Part shown: positions 42,621 to 49,759 of the stretch, piece after piece
Numbering within the stretch: the stretch's first letter is position 1
Layout: each line of letters opens with the position of its first letter
Origin: CAYVRJ01 sp964453645
GTDB lineage: Bacteria; Bacillota; Clostridia; Christensenellales; JAWKQI01
Direction of reading: 5' to 3'
Length of the DNA: 64,000 bases
NCBI GenBank assembly: GCA_964453645.1
Contig: CAYVRJ010000002.1
Span: 248,001 to 312,000, forward strand
The notes under the pieces: generated by a model
What the model was told of the DNA's origin: nothing
The model's database searches: none
Seen by the model: only the letters and a program-made list of their open reading frames with translations
Program-made: the position numbers and the translations under genes

Positions 42621-42989
42621 TTATTTATCCGCATTGCCGATGGTATATTCCACAACAGGATTTCCGTTTACGATGTGGTTCGTGACGATTTTAGCCACCA
42701 TATCGGGGTTTACTTTCACATAAGTGACCTTTTCCTGACCCTCTTTAAACACTTCAACGATTGGCTCTAAACGGCACATACCGATACAGCCCGTTTGCGA
42801 AACAGTGACGTCCTTTAAGTTGTGGGAAGCGACTTCTTCAACGAATTTAGTAAGAACAGGGCGTGCACCCGCAGCAATACCACATGTTGCCATGCCGACC
42901 ACTACCTTGGTTCCGCCCTCTTTTGTTCTGATATCCACGTTTTTAATTGCTTTTTCCCTAATGGCAGCTAATTCACTAAGGGATTTCAT
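42621..42989 (-). CDS. hndB: Thioredoxin-like [2Fe-2S] subunit HndB
   Basis: This small ferredoxin-like subunit (122 residues) accompanies NADP(H)/NAD(H)-linked [FeFe] hydrogenases. It has VVVGMATCGIAAGAR near 29 and SQTGCIGMCRLEPIVEV near 64. Only three cysteines are visible in the whole protein, whereas a [2Fe-2S] cluster usually takes four ligands, so cluster binding is not certain. It overlaps the HATPase gene by 4 bases and precedes hndC by 29 bases. Confidence 0.9.
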   Translation of the reverse strand: MKSLSELAAIREKAIKNVDIRTKEGGTKVVVGMATCGIAAGARPVLTKFVEEVASHNLKDVTVSQTGCIGMCRLEPIVEVFKEGQEKVTYVKVNPDMVAKIVTNHIVNGNPVVEYTIGNADK

Positions 42990-43540
42990 AGTATTTTTCC
43001 TCCAAACAATTCTTTTATGTTTTCGGTTATATTGCTCAAGATAAACAGCGATACATCGGGGTTGTCCAAGGGCACTTCCCCCAAGATCTCCCTAGCTTCC
43101 TTGGTTAAAAAAGCAAACGTTTCCCCATTGAAAACAACTTGAATTTCAAAGTCCAAGTGGGGATTCATTTGAATGAGGGAGTGCAACGTTTCACTCAGTT
43201 CCCCCATGGGGGGTCTGTCAATGTGATCCAACTGATAGGTGGACTCAACCTTTGTACCCACACCCAACTGGGAGTGTAGAACAAACGTTCCACCTGCTCC
43301 CTCCGCACCTGCTTTTAACAGGGGAAGCCCAAACCCCACCTTTCTGCTCGTTCTGCTGGTCACAAAGGGGCTGAGCACATTTTTTTGCATGTCACTGCTC
43401 ATTCCGCAGCCGTCGTCTTCAACGGCCATTGTCAGCATATTTGCACGTTCATCTATATTGATCAGAAGCTTAACGGTTTGTGCCCCGGCTACAATGGAAT
43501 TTTGTGCAATATCCAAAAGGTGAGATGATATATCGCGCAT
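42986..43540 (-). CDS. GHKL/HATPase-domain protein within the hydrogenase operon
   Basis: The 184-residue cytoplasmic protein is an ATP-binding domain without a phospho-accepting His domain or membrane segment. N-box HLLDIAQNSIVAGA is near residue 7, G1 box EDDGCGM near 41 and G2 box GFGLPLL near 70. The C-terminal third (about 110-184) does not resemble a kinase. Genes like this are common between the NuoE-like and HndB subunits in clostridial hydrogenase operons. A Ser/Thr kinase (RsbW-like) or sensor role is possible but unproven. Confidence 0.85.
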   Translation of the reverse strand: MRDISSHLLDIAQNSIVAGAQTVKLLINIDERANMLTMAVEDDGCGMSSDMQKNVLSPFVTSRTSRKVGFGLPLLKAGAEGAGGTFVLHSQLGVGTKVESTYQLDHIDRPPMGELSETLHSLIQMNPHLDFEIQVVFNGETFAFLTKEAREILGEVPLDNPDVSLFILSNITENIKELFGGKIL

Positions 43541-43551
43541 AGTTGCGTTCC

Positions 43552-44031
43552 TTAGAATTTATTAATAATCTCTTGGATTTCCTTTGTTTCTCCAGTCAAA
43601 CGTCCAAACACTTGTTCGCCAACCATAATAACGGGGGCTAAACCACAGCAGCCCAAGCATCTGGTGGCTTCTAATGTGAACTTGTTATCGGGAGTTGTCT
43701 TGCCAACCTCCACGTCTAGCAGTTCGCTGAAGCGGTTGAGCACTTTTTCAGCATTGCGCACATAACATGCAGTACCCATGCATACTCCAATGATATTTTC
43801 TCCCTTTGGTTCGATGGCAAATTGAGAATAAAACGTTGCCACCCCGTAGACTTCGCTCATGGGGATTTCCAGTTCATTTGCGATTAAATCCTGAACTTCC
43901 ATGGGCAAGTAGCCGAAAATCTCCTGTGCTTTTTGCATGACTGGCATAAGGGGACCTGGCGAGGACTTTATTGTTGCAATATAATCCTTGAGCTCCTGCG
44001 CCTTATGCGCTTCACTGCTTAAAATGGACAT
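43552..44031 (-). CDS. hndA: NuoE-like [2Fe-2S] subunit of bifurcating hydrogenase (HydC/HndA)
   Basis: The 159-residue subunit carries one [2Fe-2S] cluster. Its sequence includes PLMPVMQKAQEIFGYLPMEV near 27, EVYGVATFYSQFAIEPKG near 64, VCMGTACYVRNA near 87 and TRCLGCCGLAPVIMVG near 123; the four Cys of the two motifs are present. I chose the ATG at 44031 because GGAGGG precedes it closely; the open frame extends upstream without family similarity. It is the first gene of the operon. Confidence 0.95.
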   Translation of the reverse strand: MSILSSEAHKAQELKDYIATIKSSPGPLMPVMQKAQEIFGYLPMEVQDLIANELEIPMSEVYGVATFYSQFAIEPKGENIIGVCMGTACYVRNAEKVLNRFSELLDVEVGKTTPDNKFTLEATRCLGCCGLAPVIMVGEQVFGRLTGETKEIQEIINKF

Positions 44032-44094
44032 TTGTATCCCTCCTGATAAATTTATAGCATTCAAATGATGTGAAAACGAGTACTCGCACACACA

Positions 44095-44112
44095 ATGTTA
44101 ATTTTATCACAA
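44095..44112. promoter_or_regulatory. Candidate Rex operator upstream of the hydrogenase operon
   Basis: On the minus strand TTGTGAT-AAAA-TTAACAT resembles the Rex consensus TTGTTAA-N4-TTAACAA (11 of 14 defined positions). It contains a -10-like TAAAAT (44101-44106) but no good -35 could be placed. Rex is the NADH-responsive repressor known to control such operons in Clostridia. No rex gene is present here. Confidence 0.45.
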
Positions 44113-44163
44113 TCAAAAATGTTTTGCACTATTTTTTTATAAATTTCTACAAAAAAGTTTCTT

Positions 44164-44946
44164 TTACCTGAATATTTTTTCTTTTATTTCGGGAATTGCA
44201 GCAATGGTGGTTTTATAACCAATTTCAATACATTTGTCTGAATCGACGTTGGAATAGGGATTGATATCGTATACATTGGGCATTAATAGCACATCTGCCG
44301 CAAAAATTTGATGTTTTGCAATCTCCCAACCCATAAAGTTGATCACCTGGGTGATGGTTGAAACTGTGCTCTTGGGGCGTGTGATCTCCTCACCTCTGTA
44401 GGACACATCACAGGCAATCACAAAATCCGCACCCATCTTGCGAACGGTATCCACAGGCGTGCGCTCGATCATACCGCCGTCGATATACATCCTGCCGTTG
44501 TGCTCATAGGGCACAAATATTCCGGGAATGGAAATGCTTGCCCGCACTGCATCGTAAATATATCCGCTGCTAAAAACAATTTTTTGTCCGTTTTGCAAAT
44601 CAATTGCAATGCAAGTGAAAGGTATGGAAGTCTCCTCAAACGTCTTGTTCTTGGTGAGCAGTTTAATCAGATCCTTTGTCCGCTCTCCCCGCACAATGCC
44701 GTGTTTGGATATTTTATAATCAATATATTTATACATTTCCATTTCAGGAATGAGCCGTTGAAAAAAGTTTAAATTGGAGCCAGTGACATACAGTGCTCCA
44801 ATTACAGCTCCCATAGAACATCCGCTAATCAGATCGATTGGTATGTGGTGCTCCTGCAATGCCTGAATCACTCCAATGTGTGCAAGCCCTCTGGCAGCGC
44901 CAGCACCCAAGGCAAGACCAACTTTCCCCACTCTGCATTCACTCAT
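44164..44946 (-). CDS. Patatin-like phospholipase (YlbK/RssA family)
   Basis: The 260-residue protein has the patatin catalytic features: oxyanion loop GAGAARGLAHIGV near 15, nucleophile motif GCSMG near 42 (Gly-x-Ser-x-Gly), and the catalytic Asp in YIDGGMIERTPV near 154. No signal peptide is present. B. subtilis carries the equivalent ylbK beside ylbJ, coaD and rsmD, as here. The substrate is unknown. The ATG is 33 bases from the divergent ylbJ ATG and has only a weak AGAG ribosome-binding site. Confidence 0.9.
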   Translation of the reverse strand: MSECRVGKVGLALGAGAARGLAHIGVIQALQEHHIPIDLISGCSMGAVIGALYVTGSNLNFFQRLIPEMEMYKYIDYKISKHGIVRGERTKDLIKLLTKNKTFEETSIPFTCIAIDLQNGQKIVFSSGYIYDAVRASISIPGIFVPYEHNGRMYIDGGMIERTPVDTVRKMGADFVIACDVSYRGEEITRPKSTVSTITQVINFMGWEIAKHQIFAADVLLMPNVYDINPYSNVDSDKCIEIGYKTTIAAIPEIKEKIFR

Positions 44947-44979
44947 AATTCTCTAAAACTCCACATAATATTTGATATT

Positions 44980-46134
44980 ATGATATACGTTAAAAATATT
45001 TCGTTTGTAATTATAACATTTATAGTATTGATCTTAACAGTGGTATATCCAACCATTTCGCTGGCCGCTGCCCACAGCGGTCTTAGCACCTTTGCGACAG
45101 TGATTGTACCCACCATGTTTCCTTTTTTTGTGGGCGTTGCGCTGCTGCAAAAGAGCGGCCTAGTGCGGGTGATTGCAGCCCTGCTCTCCCCCCTGGGAAA
45201 GCTGTTGTTTGGACTCAACGGATATAGCATGTATGCCTATCTGTCTGCGGTTATATCCGGCTGCCCAACGGGTGCAAAAGTAACGGCAGGACTGCTCAGC
45301 GAAAAATTGATCACCGAGAGAGAAGCCGAACACATCTCGTGTTTTACTGTGATGGCAGGGCCCATGTTTATCTTTGGAACGATAGCGGCAACCCTGCTCA
45401 TGCGGCCCGAATACGGTTTACCCCTCTTCATCGCCCATACATCGGGTGCACTGTTGTGCGGAATCGTACTGCGGTTCGTGTTTAAATCCCGTTCCAAACA
45501 CAAACACGAATTGAAAACCGCTGTAGATGCTTTTAAAATAGAAATTCATCAACTCAATATCGCACGTGCAATTGAAGAAAGTGTACTGTCGTCTGTTAAA
45601 ACCCTTTTTCTCATCGGCGGAATCATCATCGTGTTTAGTGTGCTCACCGCCATACTCAGCCATTTGGGTTTATTAAAGCTGTTTTCCCTGCCCATTCAGC
45701 CCCTGTGCGCCCTGCTCAACATCGATCCATCGGCCGCACCGGCACTGGTGACAGGCGCTTTTGAAATGACCGCAGGTTGTGTGGAACTGGCCAGCATGAA
45801 CGCCGATCTATACACCAAGTTGGTGGGTATGACACTCATCATCGGGTTTTCGGGTTTCTCCATCATCTCTCAGGTTCGGTCTGTACTCACCAGTGCGAAC
45901 ATTGGCACTAAATTTTTGCTGTTATCAAAAATTATACAGTGCACACTCAGCGTGGCTATGATTAAACTGCTGGTAGATCAAGCAAAAACGCAGGCCGTCT
46001 TTTATTCTGTGTCGGTACCCTTAGAGCTTTCCAACTCACCCCTGCTGATTTGTCTCACCCTTATCTGCACCATTCTCATCTACATTCTTGCCAGAAGGGC
46101 CTTCTTTTCCACCAAGGCTCGCAGAAGGTTTTAG
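44980..46134 (+). CDS. ylbJ: Sporulation integral membrane protein YlbJ
   Basis: The 384-residue protein has about eight to ten hydrophobic segments. It carries the YlbJ/nucleoside-recognition (Gate) signature VIVPTMFPFFVGVALLQKSG near 43, then SGCPTGAKVTAGLLSE near 95 and TGAFEMTAGCVELAS near 255. In B. subtilis YlbJ is needed for spore cortex formation and heat resistance. It is transcribed opposite to its neighbours, and its 3' end overlaps the coiled-coil gene by 99 bases. The ATG at 44980 lacks a clear ribosome-binding site. Confidence 0.9.
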   Translation: MIYVKNISFVIITFIVLILTVVYPTISLAAAHSGLSTFATVIVPTMFPFFVGVALLQKSGLVRVIAALLSPLGKLLFGLNGYSMYAYLSAVISGCPTGAKVTAGLLSEKLITEREAEHISCFTVMAGPMFIFGTIAATLLMRPEYGLPLFIAHTSGALLCGIVLRFVFKSRSKHKHELKTAVDAFKIEIHQLNIARAIEESVLSSVKTLFLIGGIIIVFSVLTAILSHLGLLKLFSLPIQPLCALLNIDPSAAPALVTGAFEMTAGCVELASMNADLYTKLVGMTLIIGFSGFSIISQVRSVLTSANIGTKFLLLSKIIQCTLSVAMIKLLVDQAKTQAVFYSVSVPLELSNSPLLICLTLICTILIYILARRAFFSTKARRRF

Positions 46135-46563
46135 TTCCAGCCTGTTCTCTTTTAAAATTCTCAACTGCAATTTGAAGCTTCTCTCAAGCTTATGAAGAAT
46201 TTCATCTGCATATTCCAATACGCCTTCTCTGATTTCCCTTGCATTTCTTTTAGCCGCATCGGTTATCTCTGCTGCTCGCACATAGGCAGCTTGGGTAATC
46301 TCGTTTTCTTCGATTTGTTCGCTCAGTTTGGCAGATGCACTGGAAACGATGAGGTCAGCCTCTTCCTTTGCCCCCAAAAGCACCTTGCTCTTTTCATCCA
46401 AAATGCGCTTGGCATGATTTACATCATCGGGCAAAGAGCTTTTTATATCCTCAATAATTTCCATTATAATTTCGTAGTCCACTGAACGCCTTTTAGAAAA
46501 GGCAACTTTCGGACTATTTTCTAATTCGTCAATTAATTCTTCGATGAGTTCTAACGTTTTCAT
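46036..46563 (-). CDS. Coiled-coil protein (ATP synthase B-subunit/DivIVA-like) downstream of coaD
   Basis: The 175-residue product begins MKTLELIEELIDELENSPKV and contains a long Ala/Glu/Lys-rich helix (about 55-140), of the type annotated as ATPase or V-type E/B-subunit-like in Clostridia. The C-terminal 35 residues are Gly/Lys/Glu-rich and are encoded antisense to the end of ylbJ. The ATG at 46563 overlaps the coaD stop (ATGA) and follows GGGGGGAGAG, so the longer open frame inside coaD is rejected. The function is unknown. Confidence 0.75.
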   Translation of the reverse strand: MKTLELIEELIDELENSPKVAFSKRRSVDYEIIMEIIEDIKSSLPDDVNHAKRILDEKSKVLLGAKEEADLIVSSASAKLSEQIEENEITQAAYVRAAEITDAAKRNAREIREGVLEYADEILHKLERSFKLQLRILKENRLELKPSASLGGKEGPSGKNVDENGADKGETNQQG

Positions 46564-47042
46564 CTCTCCCCCCCATACCATGCAGTGATCTGTTCTATCA
46601 AGCATTGAGGTACCAGCTTGGATATATCCCCATGAAATGCAATTAACTCCCGCACCGCACTGGAAGAAATGTGTGTGTATTCTCTCCGTGCCGGCAAGTA
46701 CAGGGTGTCCCTTCCGCACAGCTCGTGATTGATACGCTCGTAATTGAGTTCATTATCAAAATCTATGGACGAGCGAAGGCCCCGGACGATGCAGTGGACG
46801 TTCTTTTCTTGGACATATTCGGCCAACAGACCGCTGTACAACTCGCACACCACGTTTTCAAAGGGTTCTGTTGCAATTTGAATCATTTCTAATCGCTTTT
46901 CTGCCAGAACAGAATAATTTTTATTTTTGTTGATTAACATAGCTACGTACACTTTGTCAAACAAGTGGGATATTCGTTCAATAATATCTAGGTGACCCAA
47001 CGTGATTGGATCAAAACTGCCTGGATATACAGCACATCTCAT
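46560..47042 (-). CDS. coaD: Phosphopantetheine adenylyltransferase
   Basis: CoaD makes dephospho-CoA from 4'-phosphopantetheine and ATP. The 160-residue protein has the nucleotidyltransferase motif YPGSFDPITLGHLDII near 5, NKNKNYSVLAEKRLEMI near 38, the CIVRGLRSSIDFDNELNYE segment near 85 and the ISSSAVRELIAFHGD motif near 125. The ATG at 47042 overlaps the rsmD stop by 4 bases. The order rsmD-coaD is conserved across Firmicutes. Confidence 0.97.
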   Translation of the reverse strand: MRCAVYPGSFDPITLGHLDIIERISHLFDKVYVAMLINKNKNYSVLAEKRLEMIQIATEPFENVVCELYSGLLAEYVQEKNVHCIVRGLRSSIDFDNELNYERINHELCGRDTLYLPARREYTHISSSAVRELIAFHGDISKLVPQCLIEQITAWYGGER

Positions 47043-47572
47043 ACACAATACCTCAAAAATGCAACAATTGTATTGCCGTATTTTTTTATTTTATAGGCTT
47101 CAAAAGGTTCATAATTTAAGGGCTCACTGCTCTCGCACACGATCATACCCTCTTTGGATAAAATTTGTTTTTCATTCAGTTTGTTTAAAGTTTCGTTGTA
47201 AATACCCGCATGATAGGGTGGATCAATAAAAATAATATCAAATACAGATTGCGTTTGATTCATAAATTGAAGGGCGTCTGCACAGCGGATCTCAGATTTT
47301 TGAGCTACATTTGCTTTGCCCACGTTTTGCTCAATCAGACGAATGGATGACCTGCTCTTATCAATAAATGTGCACCCCTTGGCACCCCTGCTCAACGCCT
47401 CAATACCCAGTGCTCCACTTCCCGCAAATAAATCCAACACCTGTTTGTCCACCAATTGAAATTGAAGTGCACCAAATACAGCTTCCTTTACTTTGTCCGA
47501 TGTGGGCCGAATATCTTCATTTGCAGGAGATAACAGTTTTGTCCCTCGTGCGCTTCCGCTAATCACTCTCAT
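47039..47572 (-). CDS. rsmD: 16S rRNA (guanine966-N2)-methyltransferase RsmD
   Basis: RsmD methylates G966 of 16S rRNA. The 177-residue protein starts MRVISGSARGTKL, has RPTSDKVKEAVFGAL near 22, the SAM-binding LDLFAGSGALGIEALSRGA near 46 and the catalytic FIDPPYHAG near 118. It overlaps coaD by 4 bases. A 24-base spacer separates it from the cyclo-ligase gene. Confidence 0.96.
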   Translation of the reverse strand: MRVISGSARGTKLLSPANEDIRPTSDKVKEAVFGALQFQLVDKQVLDLFAGSGALGIEALSRGAKGCTFIDKSRSSIRLIEQNVGKANVAQKSEIRCADALQFMNQTQSVFDIIFIDPPYHAGIYNETLNKLNEKQILSKEGMIVCESSEPLNYEPFEAYKIKKYGNTIVAFLRYCV

Positions 47573-47596
47573 ACGTATGATTTTAACACAAGGTTT

Positions 47597-48124
47597 CTAT
47601 TTTGCATAATGAATTTTTTTGTCAGTTGCAACGGCATCGAGGGATACGTCGTGTTTTTGCGGATACACAGTTTCTACGAAAAATTCTTCCAGGCACACAC
47701 CCAGTTTATAGGCATGCGGATGCTTGGCAAGAAACCTGTCGTAGTAACCACCCCCGTAACCCAGTCGATGAAAGGTTTGATCAATGGCGATGGCGGGTAC
47801 CAAAACCAAATCGGGGGTCATTTCAACATCTCCTGTGGGTTCTAAAATTCCATACTTGCCGATAATTAAGGAACCTGTATACAACACAGATACAATATTT
47901 TTATTTTTTACTTTGGGCAACAAAATGTTTTTTGAAGTTGTTTCAAGGATATGAGATAAATCTGCCTCGTTGTGTGCGGCACAATAACACATAATATTTT
48001 TTGAGGCGTTAAAAATTTCTGATAATACAATATGATCGCAAATGTACTTGGATCTATCTAATACATACTCTTTGGGGAGCTGGATTCTCTTGTTTTTAAT
48101 TTCCTTCCTAAGCGTTGCCTTCAA
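47597..48124 (-). CDS. 5-formyltetrahydrofolate cyclo-ligase
   Basis: This enzyme converts 5-formyl-THF to 5,10-methenyl-THF with ATP. The 175-residue product has LRKEIKNKRIQLPKEYV at its start and the conserved RLGYGGGYYDRFLA motif near 121, followed by GVCLEEFFVETVYPQKHDVS (first 20 residues of the motif). The frame is open to a TTG at 48163; I prefer the TTG at 48124, preceded by GGAG at about 10 bases, which overlaps alr by 17 bases. Either start keeps the enzyme complete. Confidence 0.9.
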   Translation of the reverse strand: MKATLRKEIKNKRIQLPKEYVLDRSKYICDHIVLSEIFNASKNIMCYCAAHNEADLSHILETTSKNILLPKVKNKNIVSVLYTGSLIIGKYGILEPTGDVEMTPDLVLVPAIAIDQTFHRLGYGGGYYDRFLAKHPHAYKLGVCLEEFFVETVYPQKHDVSLDAVATDKKIHYAK

Positions 48125-49187
48125 CGTATATCCGCTCCACTCTGGGTTTAATGGCAGTGACAATTTCGTAGTTTATAGTACTGGCCCTTTTTGCAAGCTC
48201 TTCGGCGGAAATCTCTTCCTGCCCTTGGCTTCCCAGTGCAACTACTTCGTCGAACAGTGTTACATCGGGAATATGGGTGACATCCAACATGATTTGATCC
48301 ATGCACACCCTGCCGATAATATTCGCACGCCTTCCCCTCACCAGCATTTCTGCACAATTGCTCAAGATACGAAAATAACCGTCTCCATAACCCATGGGCA
48401 CAGAGGCCACCAAAGTATCCCGCTTAGCAACAAACGTTCTGCCATAACTCACGCTCTGCCCTGCCACAATTTTTTTAATCTGCACGATGTTTGCCCGCAA
48501 ACTCATTACAGGCTTGAGTGCAGGATCCTTTATGTTACTTGGCGAAAGGCCGTACATGGCAATTCCCAGCCGCAGCATGTCCCCAAAAGCACCTTCCATA
48601 GATGCCGCACTGTTTGCACAGTGCACCATTGGTTGAAAGTCCTTGGATAGTGTAACATATTCTTTAAAATTTTTAATTTGTAACATTGTATAGTCTTTGT
48701 CACAGTCTGCCGATGCGAAATGCGTGAACAAACCCACAAACTGAATCTGTGGGTTGTTTTTCAAGATATCCAGCATGGCCATAAATTCATCTGTGCTGCA
48801 TACGCCAATCCTGCCCATGCCACTGTCTATTTTAATGTGTATTTTGGCCTTTACATTTTCCTCTGCCAGCGCCCTTAAAACATGAATGCTTTGAACACAA
48901 AACTCAAGGTTGTGCTCCAAACAAACCTTCACATCCCTAGGGGTAACTCCGCCCATAACCAGTATGGGCGCATGAACGCCAGCACAGCGCAGCTCAGCAC
49001 CTTCACTGGGCCGAGCAACACTCAAGTAATCCACACCGGCATTCAAGGCAGCCTGCGCCACCCGAACACTTCCATGGCCGTACCCGTTGGCCTTCACCAC
49101 CCCACAAATTTTCTTATTGGGGTTTCGTTCTCTGATGTATTTTATATTGTGCACAAGGGCATTGAGATCGATGACAGCAAAACACAT
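48108..49187 (-). CDS. alr: Alanine racemase
   Basis: Alr makes D-alanine for peptidoglycan using PLP. The 359-residue protein has the PLP-lysine motif VVKANGYGHG near 30, IDSGMGRIGV near 127, HCANSAAS near 193 and the catalytic-Tyr region AGQSVSYGRTFVA near 248, followed by SVPMGYGDGYFR near 267. The ATG immediately follows the iorB stop. Confidence 0.97.
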   Translation of the reverse strand: MCFAVIDLNALVHNIKYIRERNPNKKICGVVKANGYGHGSVRVAQAALNAGVDYLSVARPSEGAELRCAGVHAPILVMGGVTPRDVKVCLEHNLEFCVQSIHVLRALAEENVKAKIHIKIDSGMGRIGVCSTDEFMAMLDILKNNPQIQFVGLFTHFASADCDKDYTMLQIKNFKEYVTLSKDFQPMVHCANSAASMEGAFGDMLRLGIAMYGLSPSNIKDPALKPVMSLRANIVQIKKIVAGQSVSYGRTFVAKRDTLVASVPMGYGDGYFRILSNCAEMLVRGRRANIIGRVCMDQIMLDVTHIPDVTLFDEVVALGSQGQEEISAEELAKRASTINYEIVTAIKPRVERIYVEGNA

Positions 49188-49757
49188 TTAAAAGTTGTAT
49201 CCCCTATTAAATGCCTTTAAGTTAACGTCTAGCAACTTTTCGGGAATAGTAGACTGCAACGCACTTTCAAAGTGTTGTTTATCGATCCCCGTAGCTTTGG
49301 CCATAACCCCAAGCAACACAGTGTTTAACGCCTTTGCATTACCCGCTTCGTTTGCCAGTTGCAGGGCATCCACAAACACAGCATCTTTTGAATGGGTGTG
49401 TATTGTTTCTTGAATCTGCTCCGGATATGCTGCCGCACCGGTGAGCACGGGTAAGGGCATAATCTTGCGCGCATTCACAAACAACTTCCCACCCTCTTTC
49501 AGATAGGGCAGTGCCCGCAGCGCTTCCAGCTCCTCAAATGCAACAATAATATCTGCACAACCCAGATCAATAATGGGAGAAAAAACTTTCTCACCGTATC
49601 TCACATGCGTCACAACACTTCCCCCCCGCTGTGCCATGCCGTGCACCTCAGATAACTTCACGTCGTAACCCAAAGACAGTGCCACGTTACCCAGCACACG
49701 AGAGGCCAGCAGTGTTCCTTGTCCACCCACGCCAATAATTAATATATTTTTCGTCAT
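49188..49757 (-). CDS. iorB: Indolepyruvate:ferredoxin oxidoreductase beta subunit
   Basis: With IorA it oxidatively decarboxylates aryl-pyruvates (indole-, phenyl-, hydroxyphenyl-pyruvate) to arylacetyl-CoA, reducing ferredoxin; the reverse reaction is also known. The 189-residue protein has the gamma-domain start NILIIGVGGQGTLLASRVLG, SEVHGMAQRGGSVVTHVRYG near 36 and a C-terminal helical part. It starts 2 bases after iorA. Confidence 0.95.
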   Translation of the reverse strand: MTKNILIIGVGGQGTLLASRVLGNVALSLGYDVKLSEVHGMAQRGGSVVTHVRYGEKVFSPIIDLGCADIIVAFEELEALRALPYLKEGGKLFVNARKIMPLPVLTGAAAYPEQIQETIHTHSKDAVFVDALQLANEAGNAKALNTVLLGVMAKATGIDKQHFESALQSTIPEKLLDVNLKAFNRGYNF

Positions 49758-49759
49758 GT

